Shown here: positions 54,601-61,667 of the stretch, in pieces
How the letters are laid out: each line of letters starts with the position of its first letter
How positions within the stretch are numbered: position 1 is the first letter of the stretch
Assembly: GCA_029027825.1 (NCBI GenBank)
Contig: CP093399.1
Coordinates: forward strand, 4,712,001 to 4,776,000
Direction: 5' to 3'
DNA: 64,000 bases
From: Rs1 sp029027825
GTDB taxonomy: Bacteria; Pseudomonadota; Gammaproteobacteria; Pseudomonadales; Balneatricaceae
Translations under genes and position numbers: made by a program
Notes under the pieces: generated by a model
Databases searched by the model: none
Told to the model about the DNA's origin: nothing
The model's input: the letters and a program-made list of their open reading frames with translations, nothing else

Positions 54601-56824
54601 TGGCCGCCAGAGCTGCGCTTAAAGTTCCGATCAGCTCTGGTGTAGTATCGTTGCTGCTATCATTGTGAGCCAGGTTGCCGATGTTGGGCAGCAGATCATC
54701 CAAAATGTCGGTAATAATAACCGTTTGCGTGGGGGTGCTGGTATCGGTATTAAAATTATAGCTATTGCTCAGGCCCCCGGTATTGCCCGCGAGGTCGATA
54801 GCTTGCGCGGTGTAATTATAGCTAGTTGCATCGGACAAACCGTTGTCATTAAAGCTCCAGGTTAAGCCGGTAATAGTGGCTTGACCAAGTAGTGTGCCGT
54901 CTCGATAGATGTTGAGTACTTCACCAGTACTAAGGGAGTTACTTAGAGTACCGATAATTTCAGGTGCCAGATCATTGCTGTAGTCACCGTTGGCGACACT
55001 GCCGGTGTTAGGTGCAATATCATCATAGATGTCGGTAATGCTAATCACTTGCGTGGGACTAGAAGTATCGATATTTATCGTATGGCTGGTGGATAATGGC
55101 CCAAAATTGCCCGCCGCATCGCTAACTTGCGTGGTATAACTGTAACTATTACCGTCGATTAAAGCACTGTCATTGAAGCTCCAGTTGTTACCGGTGATGG
55201 TCGCTTGACCGATAATCACTCCATCTCTGAGGATGTTGAGTGCTTCGCCGGCCGCTAAAACAGTAGTTAAAGTGCCGTTTAATTCAGGGCTAAGGTCATT
55301 GCTAAAACCGTTATTGAGGATTGCGCCCAACAGCGGTGCAACATTATCCTGGATATCAGTAATGTTACCTACCTGGGTGGGAGCGGTAGTATCAATGTTG
55401 ATTGTATATAAGTTAGAGAGAGTGCCGAGGTTGCTGGCAGCGTCAATTATCTGGGCACTGTAGTCGTAGCTGTTGCCATCGAGCAAGCCTGCATCGGTAT
55501 AGCGCCAATTAGTGCCTGTGACAATCGCCTGACCGATAACTACCCCGTCTCGTAAAATATTCAGCACTTCATTGGCCGCCAGAGCTGCGCTTAAAGTGCC
55601 AAGTAGCTCAGGTGTCGTATCGTTGCTACTATCATTGTGAGCGAGATTGCCAATGCTGGGCAGGAGATCATCCAGAATACCGGTAATAATAACCGTCTGC
55701 GTGGGGGCGGTGGCATCGGTATTAAAATTATAGCTATTGCTTAGGCCCCCAGTGTTGCCCGCGAGGTCGATAACTTGCGCGGTGTAATTATAGCTAGTTG
55801 CATCGGACAAACCGCTGTCATTAAAGCTCCAGGTTAAGCCGGCAATAGTGGCTTGGCCAAGTAATGTAGCGTCTCTATAAATGTTGACTACTTCACCCGC
55901 ACCAAGGGAGCTACTTAGAGTGCCGATAATTTCAGGTGCGAGATCATTGCTGTCGCCACCGTTTGCGATACTGCCAGTCTTGGGTGCCACATCATCATTG
56001 ATATCGGTAATGCTGATAATTTGCGTGGGATTAATAGTATCAATACTTATGCTGTAGGCGGTGGACAAAGGGCCTAATAGCCCATTGATACTCACTACTT
56101 GTACAGTGTAGTGATATTGATGACCTGTTTCTAATGCGCTGTCTTGGTAGCTCCAAGTGGTATTAGACAGTGTCGCTTTGCCAATTGGAATGCCATTGCG
56201 CAACACCACTAACTCCTCAATTGCGGCAAGTTTTTGTGATATAACACCGCGTAATACTGGTGAGGTATCGTTGCTAAAACCATTGTTTATGATGTGTAGA
56301 GAGGCTGGATGCAGATTCTTGAAAATTCCTGAAATTGACGCTTCCGCTGTTGGAGGAACTTTGGCTGGATCGCTTAATAACCTTTGGTCGAGGCGAATTG
56401 AATCACTTTGTGACAAAGGGTCAAACCCAGCGGTTGGGTCTATTTCTTGTGCACTGCGAATGATAAAGGTGAAATTTGAGTGATGTTCTCTGAAAGGCTT
56501 TAAAAAATCATATGGATCGAAATGATAAGTTAAGCTAGCCACTTCATCGGTATGCAGAAAGTCAAAATGACTGGAGGTATCTGAAGTTACATATTTAGCC
56601 AATAGCACTTGATGTAAGCTTTGCTTGAAAGTCAGAGTTTCGCCATTGTAGAGTTTAACCTCCAGCGTCGAATCGACGCCTAGCTCAATATCGTCATCCT
56701 CAAAAATGGTTTCCCCAAGATGCAAAACTCTACTCACTTTGGCAGAGTCTGTGGCGACAACAACGCCTGTTTGCAAACTAACTACACCAATACCAATACC
56801 AATACCAAGCCGCATAATTTTCAC
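48626..56824 (-). CDS. Giant Ig-like repeat protein with calcium-binding C-terminal region
   Basis: The 2732-residue protein has no Sec signal. Residues 1-90 (GVVSLQTGVVVATDSAK, LHLGETIFEDDDIELG) resemble the N-terminal retention module of LapA/BapA-like adhesins. About 90-163 is unassigned. About 164-2212 holds 19 Ig-like domains, all but the first exactly 108 residues, followed by one divergent domain to about 2320. Around 2430-2560 lie EF-hand-like loops (LDLDGNGIE, DLNQDGVINDASELFG, DSNSDGISQANELF) like those of FrpC-type proteins. Nonapeptide RTX repeats are lacking. Probably a type I secreted adhesin, but no exporter genes are nearby. The start is GTG 56824; ATG 56815 is an alternative. 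Confidence 0.82.
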   Translation of the reverse strand: MKIMRLGIGIGIGVVSLQTGVVVATDSAKVSRVLHLGETIFEDDDIELGVDSTLEVKLYNGETLTFKQSLHQVLLAKYVTSDTSSHFDFLHTDEVASLTYHFDPYDFLKPFREHHSNFTFIIRSAQEIDPTAGFDPLSQSDSIRLDQRLLSDPAKVPPTAEASISGIFKNLHPASLHIINNGFSNDTSPVLRGVISQKLAAIEELVVLRNGIPIGKATLSNTTWSYQDSALETGHQYHYTVQVVSINGLLGPLSTAYSISIDTINPTQIISITDINDDVAPKTGSIANGGDSNDLAPEIIGTLSSSLGAGEVVNIYRDATLLGQATIAGLTWSFNDSGLSDATSYNYTAQVIDLAGNTGGLSNSYNFNTDATAPTQTVIITGILDDLLPSIGNLAHNDSSNDTTPELLGTLSAALAANEVLNILRDGVVIGQAIVTGTNWRYTDAGLLDGNSYDYSAQIIDAASNLGTLSNLYTINIDTTAPTQVGNITDIQDNVAPLLGAILNNGFSNDLSPELNGTLTTVLAAGEALNILRDGVIIGQATITGNNWSFNDSALIDGNSYSYTTQVSDAAGNFGPLSTSHTINIDTSSPTQVISITDIYDDIAPNTGSVANGDYSNDLAPEIIGTLSNSLSTGEVLNIYRDGTLLGQATITGLTWSFNDNGLSDATSYNYTAQAIDLAGNTGGLSNSYNFNTDTSTPTQTVIITDILDDLLPNIGNLAHNDSSNDTTPELIGTLSAALAANEVLNILRDGVVIGQAIVTGTNWRYTDAGLLDGNSYDYSAQIIDAASNLGTLSNLYTINIDTTAPTQVGNITDIQDNVAPLLGAILNNGFSNDLSPELNGTLTAALAAGEVLYILRDGVIIGQATITGNNWSFDDSALVDGNSYSYTTQVSDAAGNVGPLSTSHTINIDTSNPTQIISITDINDDIAPNTGSVADGGDSNDLAPEIIGTLSSSLGAGELVNIYRDGTLLGQATIAGLTWSFNDSGLSDATSYNYTAQVIDLAGNTGGLSNSYNFNTDTSTPTQTVIITDILDDLLPNIGNLAHNDSSNDTTPELIGTLSAALAANEVLNILRDGVVIGQAIVTGTNWRYTDAGLLDGNSYDYSAQIIDAASNLGTLSNLYTINIDTTAPTQISNITDIQDNVAPLLGAILNNGFSNDLSPELNGTLTAALAAGEVLYILRDGVIIGQATITGNNWSFDDSALVDGNSYSYTTQVSDAAGNVGPLSTSHTINIDTSNPTQIISITDINDDIAPNTGSVANGGDSNDLAPEIIGTLSSSLVTGEVVNIYRDGTLLGQATIAGLTWSFNDSGLSDATSYNYTAQVIDLAGNTGGLSNSYNFNTDITAPTQTVTITDIQDNVAPIIGTISNGGISNDDAPLLNGALSALLQAGESVQILRNSTVIGTATVTGVGWSFNDSALVDGNSYSYQAQVIDSAGNLAALSANYTVTIDTSAPTQTVNIVNITDDVSPFLGPVGHNGTTNDTAPLLSGTLSSLLNAGELLDIIRDSTVIGQAIVTGLTWSFNDSALSNGTSYNYRAQVRDSSGNLGPLANTFTLNIDTLAPAQTVTITDILDDILPSIGNVAHNDSSNDTTPELIGTLSAALATNEVLNILRDGVVIGQAIVTGTNWRYTDAGLLDGNSYDYSAQIIDAASNLGTLSNLYTINIDTTAPTQIGNITDIQDNVAPLLGAILNNGFSNDLSPELNGTLTAALAAGEVLNILRDGVIIGQATITGNNWSFDDSALVDGNSYSYTTQVSDAAGNVGPLSTSHTINIDTSNPPQIISITDINDDIAPYTGSVADGGDSNDLAPEIIGTLSSSLSAGEVVNIYRDGTLLGQATIASLTWSFNDSGLSDASSYNYTAQIIDLAGNLGGLSNSYNFNTDTTAPTQTVTITDIQDNVAPITGTISNGGISNDNAPVLNGTLNALLSAGEVVNILRFGVVIGQAIVTGTNWSYSDLGLIDGNNYIYHAQVADAAANLAVISTSYTINIDTSSPVQTSNIVSIQDDLAPIISGIANGGITNDTSPLLNGTLSAILAAGEFLNVLRNGTVIGQAVIASTSWSFSDSALIDANTYTYTTQVIDAAGNSGVLSNAYSITIDTTAPSQVVTITDIQDDVAPNTGSITSGGSSNDLAPQLIGTLDSGLAGSEVINILRDGVIVGQASVSGLNWTFNDIGLADQSSFTYTAVIVDGAGNTGTVSNSYNFNTDTVATAAPTLGIVQDNVGAAQGSLSNGATTDDAKPTVNVLLPAGAVAGDTLALYNGATLIGTHTITAGEIISGTASVEPSGNLTDATHTLSTAIIDAAGNRSPNSASISLTVDTYDEAAAFLAAVTAGAARWGGNGGAHITDPHVNVNGLPAGSVVRLYVANNQVGSTSVSVDGGNAHITASGNFSISSGQYVHATVTYNSVTRTVHTGHVFMSPNNHDISFSSPLILDLDGNGIETLNYSSGVLFDINADGKTERTGWVGASDALLVLDLNQDGVINDASELFGEHMLKQDGSKASDGFDALAQYDSNQDGVIDNQDQIYSQLLLWVDSNSDGISQANELFTLEQRGIAQLNLFSERVNQNNNGNLTALEGYYLDKYGNRQLLSDVWFSYIENNIAANQSDNLILNAADNVLAISEAINKLQLSGIDISPLQNFDYLHYYNKDASISLDDLLESNSNSEINADSAAAIFRYVFTHYSANSLLSSDDDNLASQTSETRPLYLQNLALFSTEQHQIIDALLAEIASES
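50189..56335 (-). repeat. Tandem array of 19 Ig-domain repeats (324-bp unit, 972-bp super-unit)
   Basis: Within the giant gene each domain is 324 bp. Domain types recur in a fixed order: types A (ISITDINDD), B (VIITDILDD) and C (NITDIQDNVAPLLG) form a 972-bp super-unit present three times in a row (residues 269-592, 593-916, 917-1240). A further A plus two other types, then B-C-A, follow. Super-units two and three (about 54077-55048 and 53105-54076) are almost identical in DNA. Open frames on the opposite strand recur at the same 972-bp spacing and are artefacts. Confidence 0.9.
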
Positions 56825-57268
56825 TTCAGTACTATTTAAACTGAATCCGGAAGGACAGCTAACTAGTTATTAAGTATAGGAGTCGTTGTGACTTTTTGCG
56901 TAGTCGACAAGGTTAATAAAAGTGTAAAAATTTTCTTTAGGGATTCTATGAAAAGTCAGTTATATAGAGAGGGAGAGTTGAATGGCTGTTCAAGCTTTAG
57001 AGGATAGGAGATATAGAGGGTCGCTAATTATAAATAGCTTGGCCTGGGCTGTGATATTTTAGCGATGACCATGTTGCTGAAATAATTTCGGATAAAATTG
57101 ACTGGAGACAAAATTTAATCAAAATACTTACAATTCAAAGGTATAAGGTCGCATAATGATCAAATATTAGCCGTAGAAGGGTCATGAAAATCACGTCGTT
57201 GATCCAGAAAAGTACGTCAGAAAAGTACGTCAAAAAATAGTTAAAAAGTTAAAACTTGGAGAAATACA
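56825..57268. other. 444-bp gene-free stretch between the giant gene and osmC-like gene
   Basis: This is a divergent intergenic region that must hold promoters for both sides. A tandem 13-bp duplication, agaaaagtacgtc twice, lies around 57207-57232, close to the osmC-like start. No other structure was recognised. Confidence 0.5.
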
Positions 57269-57712
57269 TTGTTAGATATAAAATTTAGTGTCCTTGGTCA
57301 TTCTGAATCTTCGGCGAGAATTGCCGTTAAAGCTCGTGATTTCAATATTATCATCGATGAGCCAGCTTCCTTAGGCGGTGAGGACAAAGGGCCAAATCCG
57401 GTTGAATATTTATTGAGCTCGATTGTTGGATGCCTGAATGTTACCGGTCATTTAGTGGCAGAGGAAATGGGCTTCACGATTAAGAGTTTGCAAATAAAAG
57501 CTTCGGGAAGCTTAAATCCTGCTCGCTTATTCGGCAAAGAGACTAGCGATCGCACAGGCTTCAAAGGAATAGACATCGAACTATTAGTCGATGCTGACAC
57601 TGATGCAACAACACTACAACAGTGGCTGCAAAAAATTGAACTGCGCTGCCCAGTATCAGATAATCTTGCGCACGATACACCTACAGCTTTGACGCTCAAA
57701 CTCGCGGAATAG
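57269..57712 (+). CDS. OsmC-family protein
   Basis: A 147-residue protein of the OsmC/Ohr fold, which in characterised members reduces organic peroxides. It has the two family cysteines, Cys55 (SSIVGCLNVTGHLVA) and Cys127 (IELRCPVSDNL), spaced as usual. The start is TTG 57269 with GGAG 8 bases upstream. It is closer to the YhfA-like OsmC branch than to Ohr as far as can be judged. It stands alone. Confidence 0.88.
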   Translation: MLDIKFSVLGHSESSARIAVKARDFNIIIDEPASLGGEDKGPNPVEYLLSSIVGCLNVTGHLVAEEMGFTIKSLQIKASGSLNPARLFGKETSDRTGFKGIDIELLVDADTDATTLQQWLQKIELRCPVSDNLAHDTPTALTLKLAE

Positions 57713-57772
57713 ACGTAGAAGCACTGTCTGAAGGCGGTAACTTGCTGGTTGCGCTTCAGCTGGTGCTGCTAT

Positions 57773-58261
57773 TTAAGGTGCATCTATTTCGTCACTGATT
57801 TTTTTTGCGCTAGCTGTTTGCTTATCCAGCTGTGTAAAATGGCTTTTAAGAATGTGATTGCTGGGCATATCAATAAACTGGGTAGCCTCAGGTACAGTCT
57901 GGTAAGCGGTTTTCATTTCCGTCGCTGTTAATGGGCGAATGCCATTTTCAGTTAATCGGCCGCCGCACACATGATCGATAATTATTTTATATTCGCCTAA
58001 TATAATTTCAGAAGCATTATATTGGCGGACTATGATGGCTCCCGTACCTTTCATTCCCTGATATAGAGCCATCTTTATCAGGCCAATATCCGTTTCTAAA
58101 CCGACTTTTTCTTTGTCATCTAAATAGCGCAGTAAAGTACCATCCGCCTTGACTCCAAAATGATAGTGATCATTGGCGCAGGTAATATTAATACGCTTAT
58201 CACCTTCTAAGTACTCGGCGAGGTCAACTAAATAGGAAAATGCTTGATCAATAAAGGACAT
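57773..58261 (-). CDS. Hypothetical protein, 162 residues
   Basis: Family not recognised. The protein has no signal peptide or membrane helix. It begins MSFIDQAFSYLVDLAEYLEG and contains NITCANDHYHFGVKADG and GLIKMALYQGMKGTGAIIVR. The composition is ordinary and the frame is clean, so it is probably a real cytoplasmic protein. It is transcribed toward the osmC-like gene (convergent). No functional clue comes from the neighbours. Confidence 0.65.
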   Translation of the reverse strand: MSFIDQAFSYLVDLAEYLEGDKRINITCANDHYHFGVKADGTLLRYLDDKEKVGLETDIGLIKMALYQGMKGTGAIIVRQYNASEIILGEYKIIIDHVCGGRLTENGIRPLTATEMKTAYQTVPEATQFIDMPSNHILKSHFTQLDKQTASAKKISDEIDAP

Positions 58262-58415
58262 ATGAATTCTCTATACAACAAATTAAACAGTGTAAACGTG
58301 AGGCTTGAATTAACAAGATAGTCAATTTCTGTGTAAAAACAAAGGTTTTATAAGTCCACTTTAATAAATATTTCGATGCATTGCCAGCTATTCGCTATGG
58401 CTTAAGCAATAGCTA

Positions 58416-58451
58416 TATGTGAAATTCATATTTAATGACGAATTTCACATA
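58416..58451. repeat. 12-bp perfect inverted repeat
   Basis: tatgtgaaattc (58416-58427) and gaatttcacata (58440-58451) are perfect complements around 12 bases. They lie between the exporter gene and the hypothetical gene, upstream of the latter. The repeat may be a terminator-type hairpin or an operator; no T-run is seen. Confidence 0.45.
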
Positions 58452-58469
58452 AGTGTGATAGTAATGGTT

Positions 58470-59699
58470 TTAGTGTCTTACTCTTTTAACCTTCTCAGCT
58501 GAGTAAACTAAGTAGAAACCAATGGCCGCAGCGCAGATAAAGCCAATAGCTAAAGGTATTGTGGTCTGGTTATAAAAGCGTCCGGCTATAACTGAGAAAA
58601 TAACTGATACCAAGCTTGAGGAAGAGGCGATGATGGATGCACCTAATCCTGCAACTTTGCCGAGTGTTTCCATAGCCATTGCCGTTAAGTTACCGAATAA
58701 AATTCCGATACAGCAAAAGCATAAAAAGCTAATCGACATAAACCAAAATAATGCGGGTTTTCCCGCACTCAGTACACTGACTAGTAAGAGTAAACTGCTG
58801 AAACAGCCTAAGGCTAGTAAAGCGCTAATGGAAAGTCGATACATCCCATATTTCATGACTAGCTTACCATTAAGAAAAGAAGATACGCCCACACCTGAGG
58901 CGAGAATGGCGAAATACAAGGGGAAGAGATCTACAATATTGTAGATGTCTTGGAATATCGCTTGCGCCATGCCAATGTAAAGCAATAATGCCCCGAACAA
59001 TATCCCAGCGGTGACCGCATAAGCCATGATCGTCGGTTTGAAGAAAATAATTTTGGAGGCTTTGGCGATAGCTTTGAGAGAAAAAGGTATGCGGTTTTCC
59101 TCGCTGAGGGTTTCGTGCTGACGAATCGAAAACCAGATGCCGATCGATACAGTCATCAATAGAAAAAATGCAAAAATTGTTTGCCAAGTAGCAAAGGTGA
59201 TAATTAACTGACCTAAAGCTGGAGCAAGCATCGGTACTAGTATAAAGAACATCATGATAAAAGACATAATCCGTGCCATAGAGGCGCCGGTATATTGATC
59301 TCGGATCAGGGCGCGAGAAGCTATTTTAGGGCCTGAAACCCCGACACCTTGGATAACTCTACCTATCAACAGCCATTCAAAAGATTGGGCGGTCATGGAA
59401 ACGATACAGCCAATACAGAAAATCCCCATACCCAGTAATATAGCGAATTTTCTTCCTTTAGTGTCAGAAAGGGGCCCAAAGACTAACTCGCCAAAGACCA
59501 TGCCCAATACTAATGCACTGATGACTAGCTGGGTATCTTTGGAGTCCCCCAGGGCATAGCTTGCGGCAATAGCGGGAAAAGCGGGCAACATAGTATCGAT
59601 AGAAAGTGCCACTAATGACGTCAGTAAGGCAAAAAGCGAGATAAACTCGAATGGGCCTAGTTGCATTTTTTTTGTGGTTTTGTTGAGCGGCGAATTCAT
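58470..59699 (-). CDS. Bcr/CflA-family multidrug efflux MFS transporter
   Basis: A 409-residue inner-membrane exporter with about twelve helices. The first helix (EFISLFALLTSLVALSIDTM) and LPAFPAIAAS are typical of the Bcr/CflA subgroup, as are the loop motif FGPLSDTKGRKFAILLGMG and RVIQGVGVSGPKIASRALIRDQ. Substrates in relatives are bicyclomycin, chloramphenicol or sulfonamides; the substrate here is unknown. Single gene with a long upstream region. Confidence 0.92.
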   Translation of the reverse strand: MNSPLNKTTKKMQLGPFEFISLFALLTSLVALSIDTMLPAFPAIAASYALGDSKDTQLVISALVLGMVFGELVFGPLSDTKGRKFAILLGMGIFCIGCIVSMTAQSFEWLLIGRVIQGVGVSGPKIASRALIRDQYTGASMARIMSFIMMFFILVPMLAPALGQLIITFATWQTIFAFFLLMTVSIGIWFSIRQHETLSEENRIPFSLKAIAKASKIIFFKPTIMAYAVTAGILFGALLLYIGMAQAIFQDIYNIVDLFPLYFAILASGVGVSSFLNGKLVMKYGMYRLSISALLALGCFSSLLLLVSVLSAGKPALFWFMSISFLCFCCIGILFGNLTAMAMETLGKVAGLGASIIASSSSLVSVIFSVIAGRFYNQTTIPLAIGFICAAAIGFYLVYSAEKVKRVRH

Positions 59700-59906
59700 T
59701 ATTTAGTACTCAATTTTGCTGGTATATTTAGTAGATGAAATGTTGCTATGCTAAGGAATTACTGTGCGTTGATGTGTGACTTGTGGAGACGTTTTCTAGA
59801 AAAATAGACCGCTAAGGCTGATTATTATAATGAAAAAAATGCCAGTCAATAATGAAGTCTAAAGAAAGTTATAAATGCAGCTAGGGAGCGAATATATTAA
59901 ATAGAA

Positions 59907-59926
59907 ATTATTGCATATGCAATAAT
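59907..59926. promoter_or_regulatory. Perfect 20-bp palindrome between the exporter gene and cysQ
   Basis: attattgcatatgcaataat reads identically on both strands. It lies about 207 bp upstream of the exporter start and 287 bp before cysQ in a 510-bp gap without genes (59700-60212). It looks like the operator of a dimeric regulator (MarR or TetR sites often have this form). The regulator is not identified, and the rest of the gap shows nothing. Confidence 0.5.
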
Positions 59927-60212
59927 AAATATTAAAAACCGCTGGTTAAAAATGGATCAGTTTATAGTTTTGAATTAATCGCTAAATTCTACTCCTAAGT
60001 TTTGAAAAAGCTAGCTGGCGAGATAAATTTTAAAAATATTAGCTGTCTTCTTAATGGTTTGGGCAGAGTTTTCTGAATAAGATTAGTAAGCTAGTTAGAG
60101 GTGCTGAAGAATCCCCGATAATCACAGTTTGTAGCTAATATGTTAATCATCTAAATGAGTCGGTGAAAGGGTTGTGATAGTATGTGTCAGCCTAATACAT
60201 GGAGAGAGCACC

Positions 60213-60995
60213 TTGATTCAAGGTATAGAGCAAATAAACTCACTGGCCAAAGCCGCAGGTCATAAAATCCTCAGTGTTTATCATGCTGACTTCAGCGTTG
60301 CATATAAAAATGATCAAAGCCCGATTACTGCCGCGGATAAAATAGCCCACCAAATCATTTGTGCTGGTTTAAAGTTAATAGCGCCCAATATCCCGATCTT
60401 ATCTGAAGAATCCGCGCCTCAGGATATTGCCAATAGATTAAGCTGGTCTAGATACTGGTTAGTAGATCCTTTAGATGGCACTAAAGAATTCGTGTCGCGC
60501 AATGGTGAGTTTACGGTTAACATCGCCCTGATTGATGATGGGGTGCCGATTTTTGGTGTGGTCTACGCACCGGTCTTGGATGTGACTTATTGGGGGAGTG
60601 AAGCGGGAGCTTTTAAGCGACAGGGCGAGGGAGAGGCAGAAGCTATTCAAGTATCCCCAACCCCTAGAATGCAGGATAGATGGCGGATTGTCGCCAGTAG
60701 ATCTCATCAAAATATAGCCATCAAAGAGTACTTAGCACAATTTGCTAAGGTTGATCTGCTACATATGGGAAGCTCTTTAAAATTTTGTTTGATCGCTGAG
60801 GGCAAGGCTGATTTATATCCTAGATTGGCACCGACTAGTGAGTGGGATAGTGCAGCCGCCCAAGCAGTGGTTGAAGCCGCTGGTGGTTGTGTATTGGAGT
60901 ATCCAAGCTTACAGCCTTTGCGTTATAATCGAGGTAGCACTCTGTTAAACCCCAATTTTATTGTCTGCACCGATACTCCGTTGAGTTGGGTTTAG
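60213..60995 (+). CDS. cysQ: 3'(2'),5'-bisphosphate nucleotidase CysQ
   Basis: Hydrolyses 3'-phosphoadenosine 5'-phosphate, a by-product of sulfate assimilation. The start is taken as TTG 60213 because GGAGAG (60201-60206) is ideally spaced and the product (260 residues) then begins as relatives do; a GTG at 60174 would add 13 residues. Metal-binding motifs of the inositol monophosphatase fold are visible: SPITAADKIAH, LSEES, WLVDPLDGTKEFVSRNGEFT and EWDSAAAQAVVEAAGG. Confidence 0.92.
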   Translation: MIQGIEQINSLAKAAGHKILSVYHADFSVAYKNDQSPITAADKIAHQIICAGLKLIAPNIPILSEESAPQDIANRLSWSRYWLVDPLDGTKEFVSRNGEFTVNIALIDDGVPIFGVVYAPVLDVTYWGSEAGAFKRQGEGEAEAIQVSPTPRMQDRWRIVASRSHQNIAIKEYLAQFAKVDLLHMGSSLKFCLIAEGKADLYPRLAPTSEWDSAAAQAVVEAAGGCVLEYPSLQPLRYNRGSTLLNPNFIVCTDTPLSWV

Positions 60996-61036
60996 TCTAG
61001 ACATAAATGATCACTTAATGAGTATGAAAACCGCTG

Positions 61037-61531
61037 ATGCTTACAACACTTTCAACTATTCTAAAAACGCCTAATATAAAGAGTATAGCCACCCTTGCCT
61101 TCGGGCTAGTTTTGGCGATTATTTCCAGTAGTGCCAGTGCATTTTACTGTTCTATATTTGAAGGTAAGGATAGCAATATACCCTCTTTTAAAACTGAAAT
61201 TGCCGAAATGAAAAATATGGAAAAAAATGGTCGGCACATTAAGGTATTGGTACCTAGGCAAGGGCCAGTTCAGGAATTTAATTTAGCAGAGTATGTGGAA
61301 GGCTCTAGCTCGAATACCGAATTAAAACAGAAGTTGAAAAGAGTCGCCGGTGGTACCGTCGTGTATATTGATTTGTTCCCCATTGAAAAGCGCTATGAGA
61401 TTCGCATTGGCCGATTAACAGAAAATTTTGAACAGGTGATTAGTCCAACCGTGTATGCAAATTTTTCCTATAATAATCAGCATAATGAAGTTTATGACTT
61501 GCAAAGTAACGTGGCGGTTTATTGCAATTGA
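61037..61531 (+). CDS. Small exported protein of unknown function
   Basis: A 164-residue protein. It has an N-terminal hydrophobic segment ending SSSASAFYC, consistent with cleavage after ASA, so it is probably periplasmic or secreted. The mature part has two cysteines, one at the very start and one near the end (VAVYCN), that could form a disulphide. No family was recognised. It begins 41 bp after cysQ and may be co-transcribed, though no strong ribosome site precedes the ATG. Confidence 0.65.
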   Translation: MLTTLSTILKTPNIKSIATLAFGLVLAIISSSASAFYCSIFEGKDSNIPSFKTEIAEMKNMEKNGRHIKVLVPRQGPVQEFNLAEYVEGSSSNTELKQKLKRVAGGTVVYIDLFPIEKRYEIRIGRLTENFEQVISPTVYANFSYNNQHNEVYDLQSNVAVYCN

Positions 61532-61567
61532 TAATGTTCGATCAATAGCTACTGCGAGCCATCCGTA

Positions 61568-61618
61568 GCTGTACAAGAGTGATCATTGCAGTTGACTTAA
61601 AAACCACTTTTGTACAGC
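61568..61618. repeat. 14-bp inverted repeat between convergent genes
   Basis: gctgtacaagagtg (61568-61581) pairs with cacttttgtacagc (61605-61618) in 13 of 14 positions, the odd one being a G-U pair. It lies between the exported protein gene and the convergent LysR gene and probably acts as a shared transcription stop, though T-runs are missing. Confidence 0.45.
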
Positions 61619-61667
61619 ATAAATGCTTATCTATAGCTTCCTAGAATTTTAAATACTGGTAACTGCT

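Noticed and set aside
50189..56335. CRISPR-like or satellite repeat array
   Set aside because: Units are 324 bp, in frame, and encode Ig-like domains; there are no short repeats with unique spacers.
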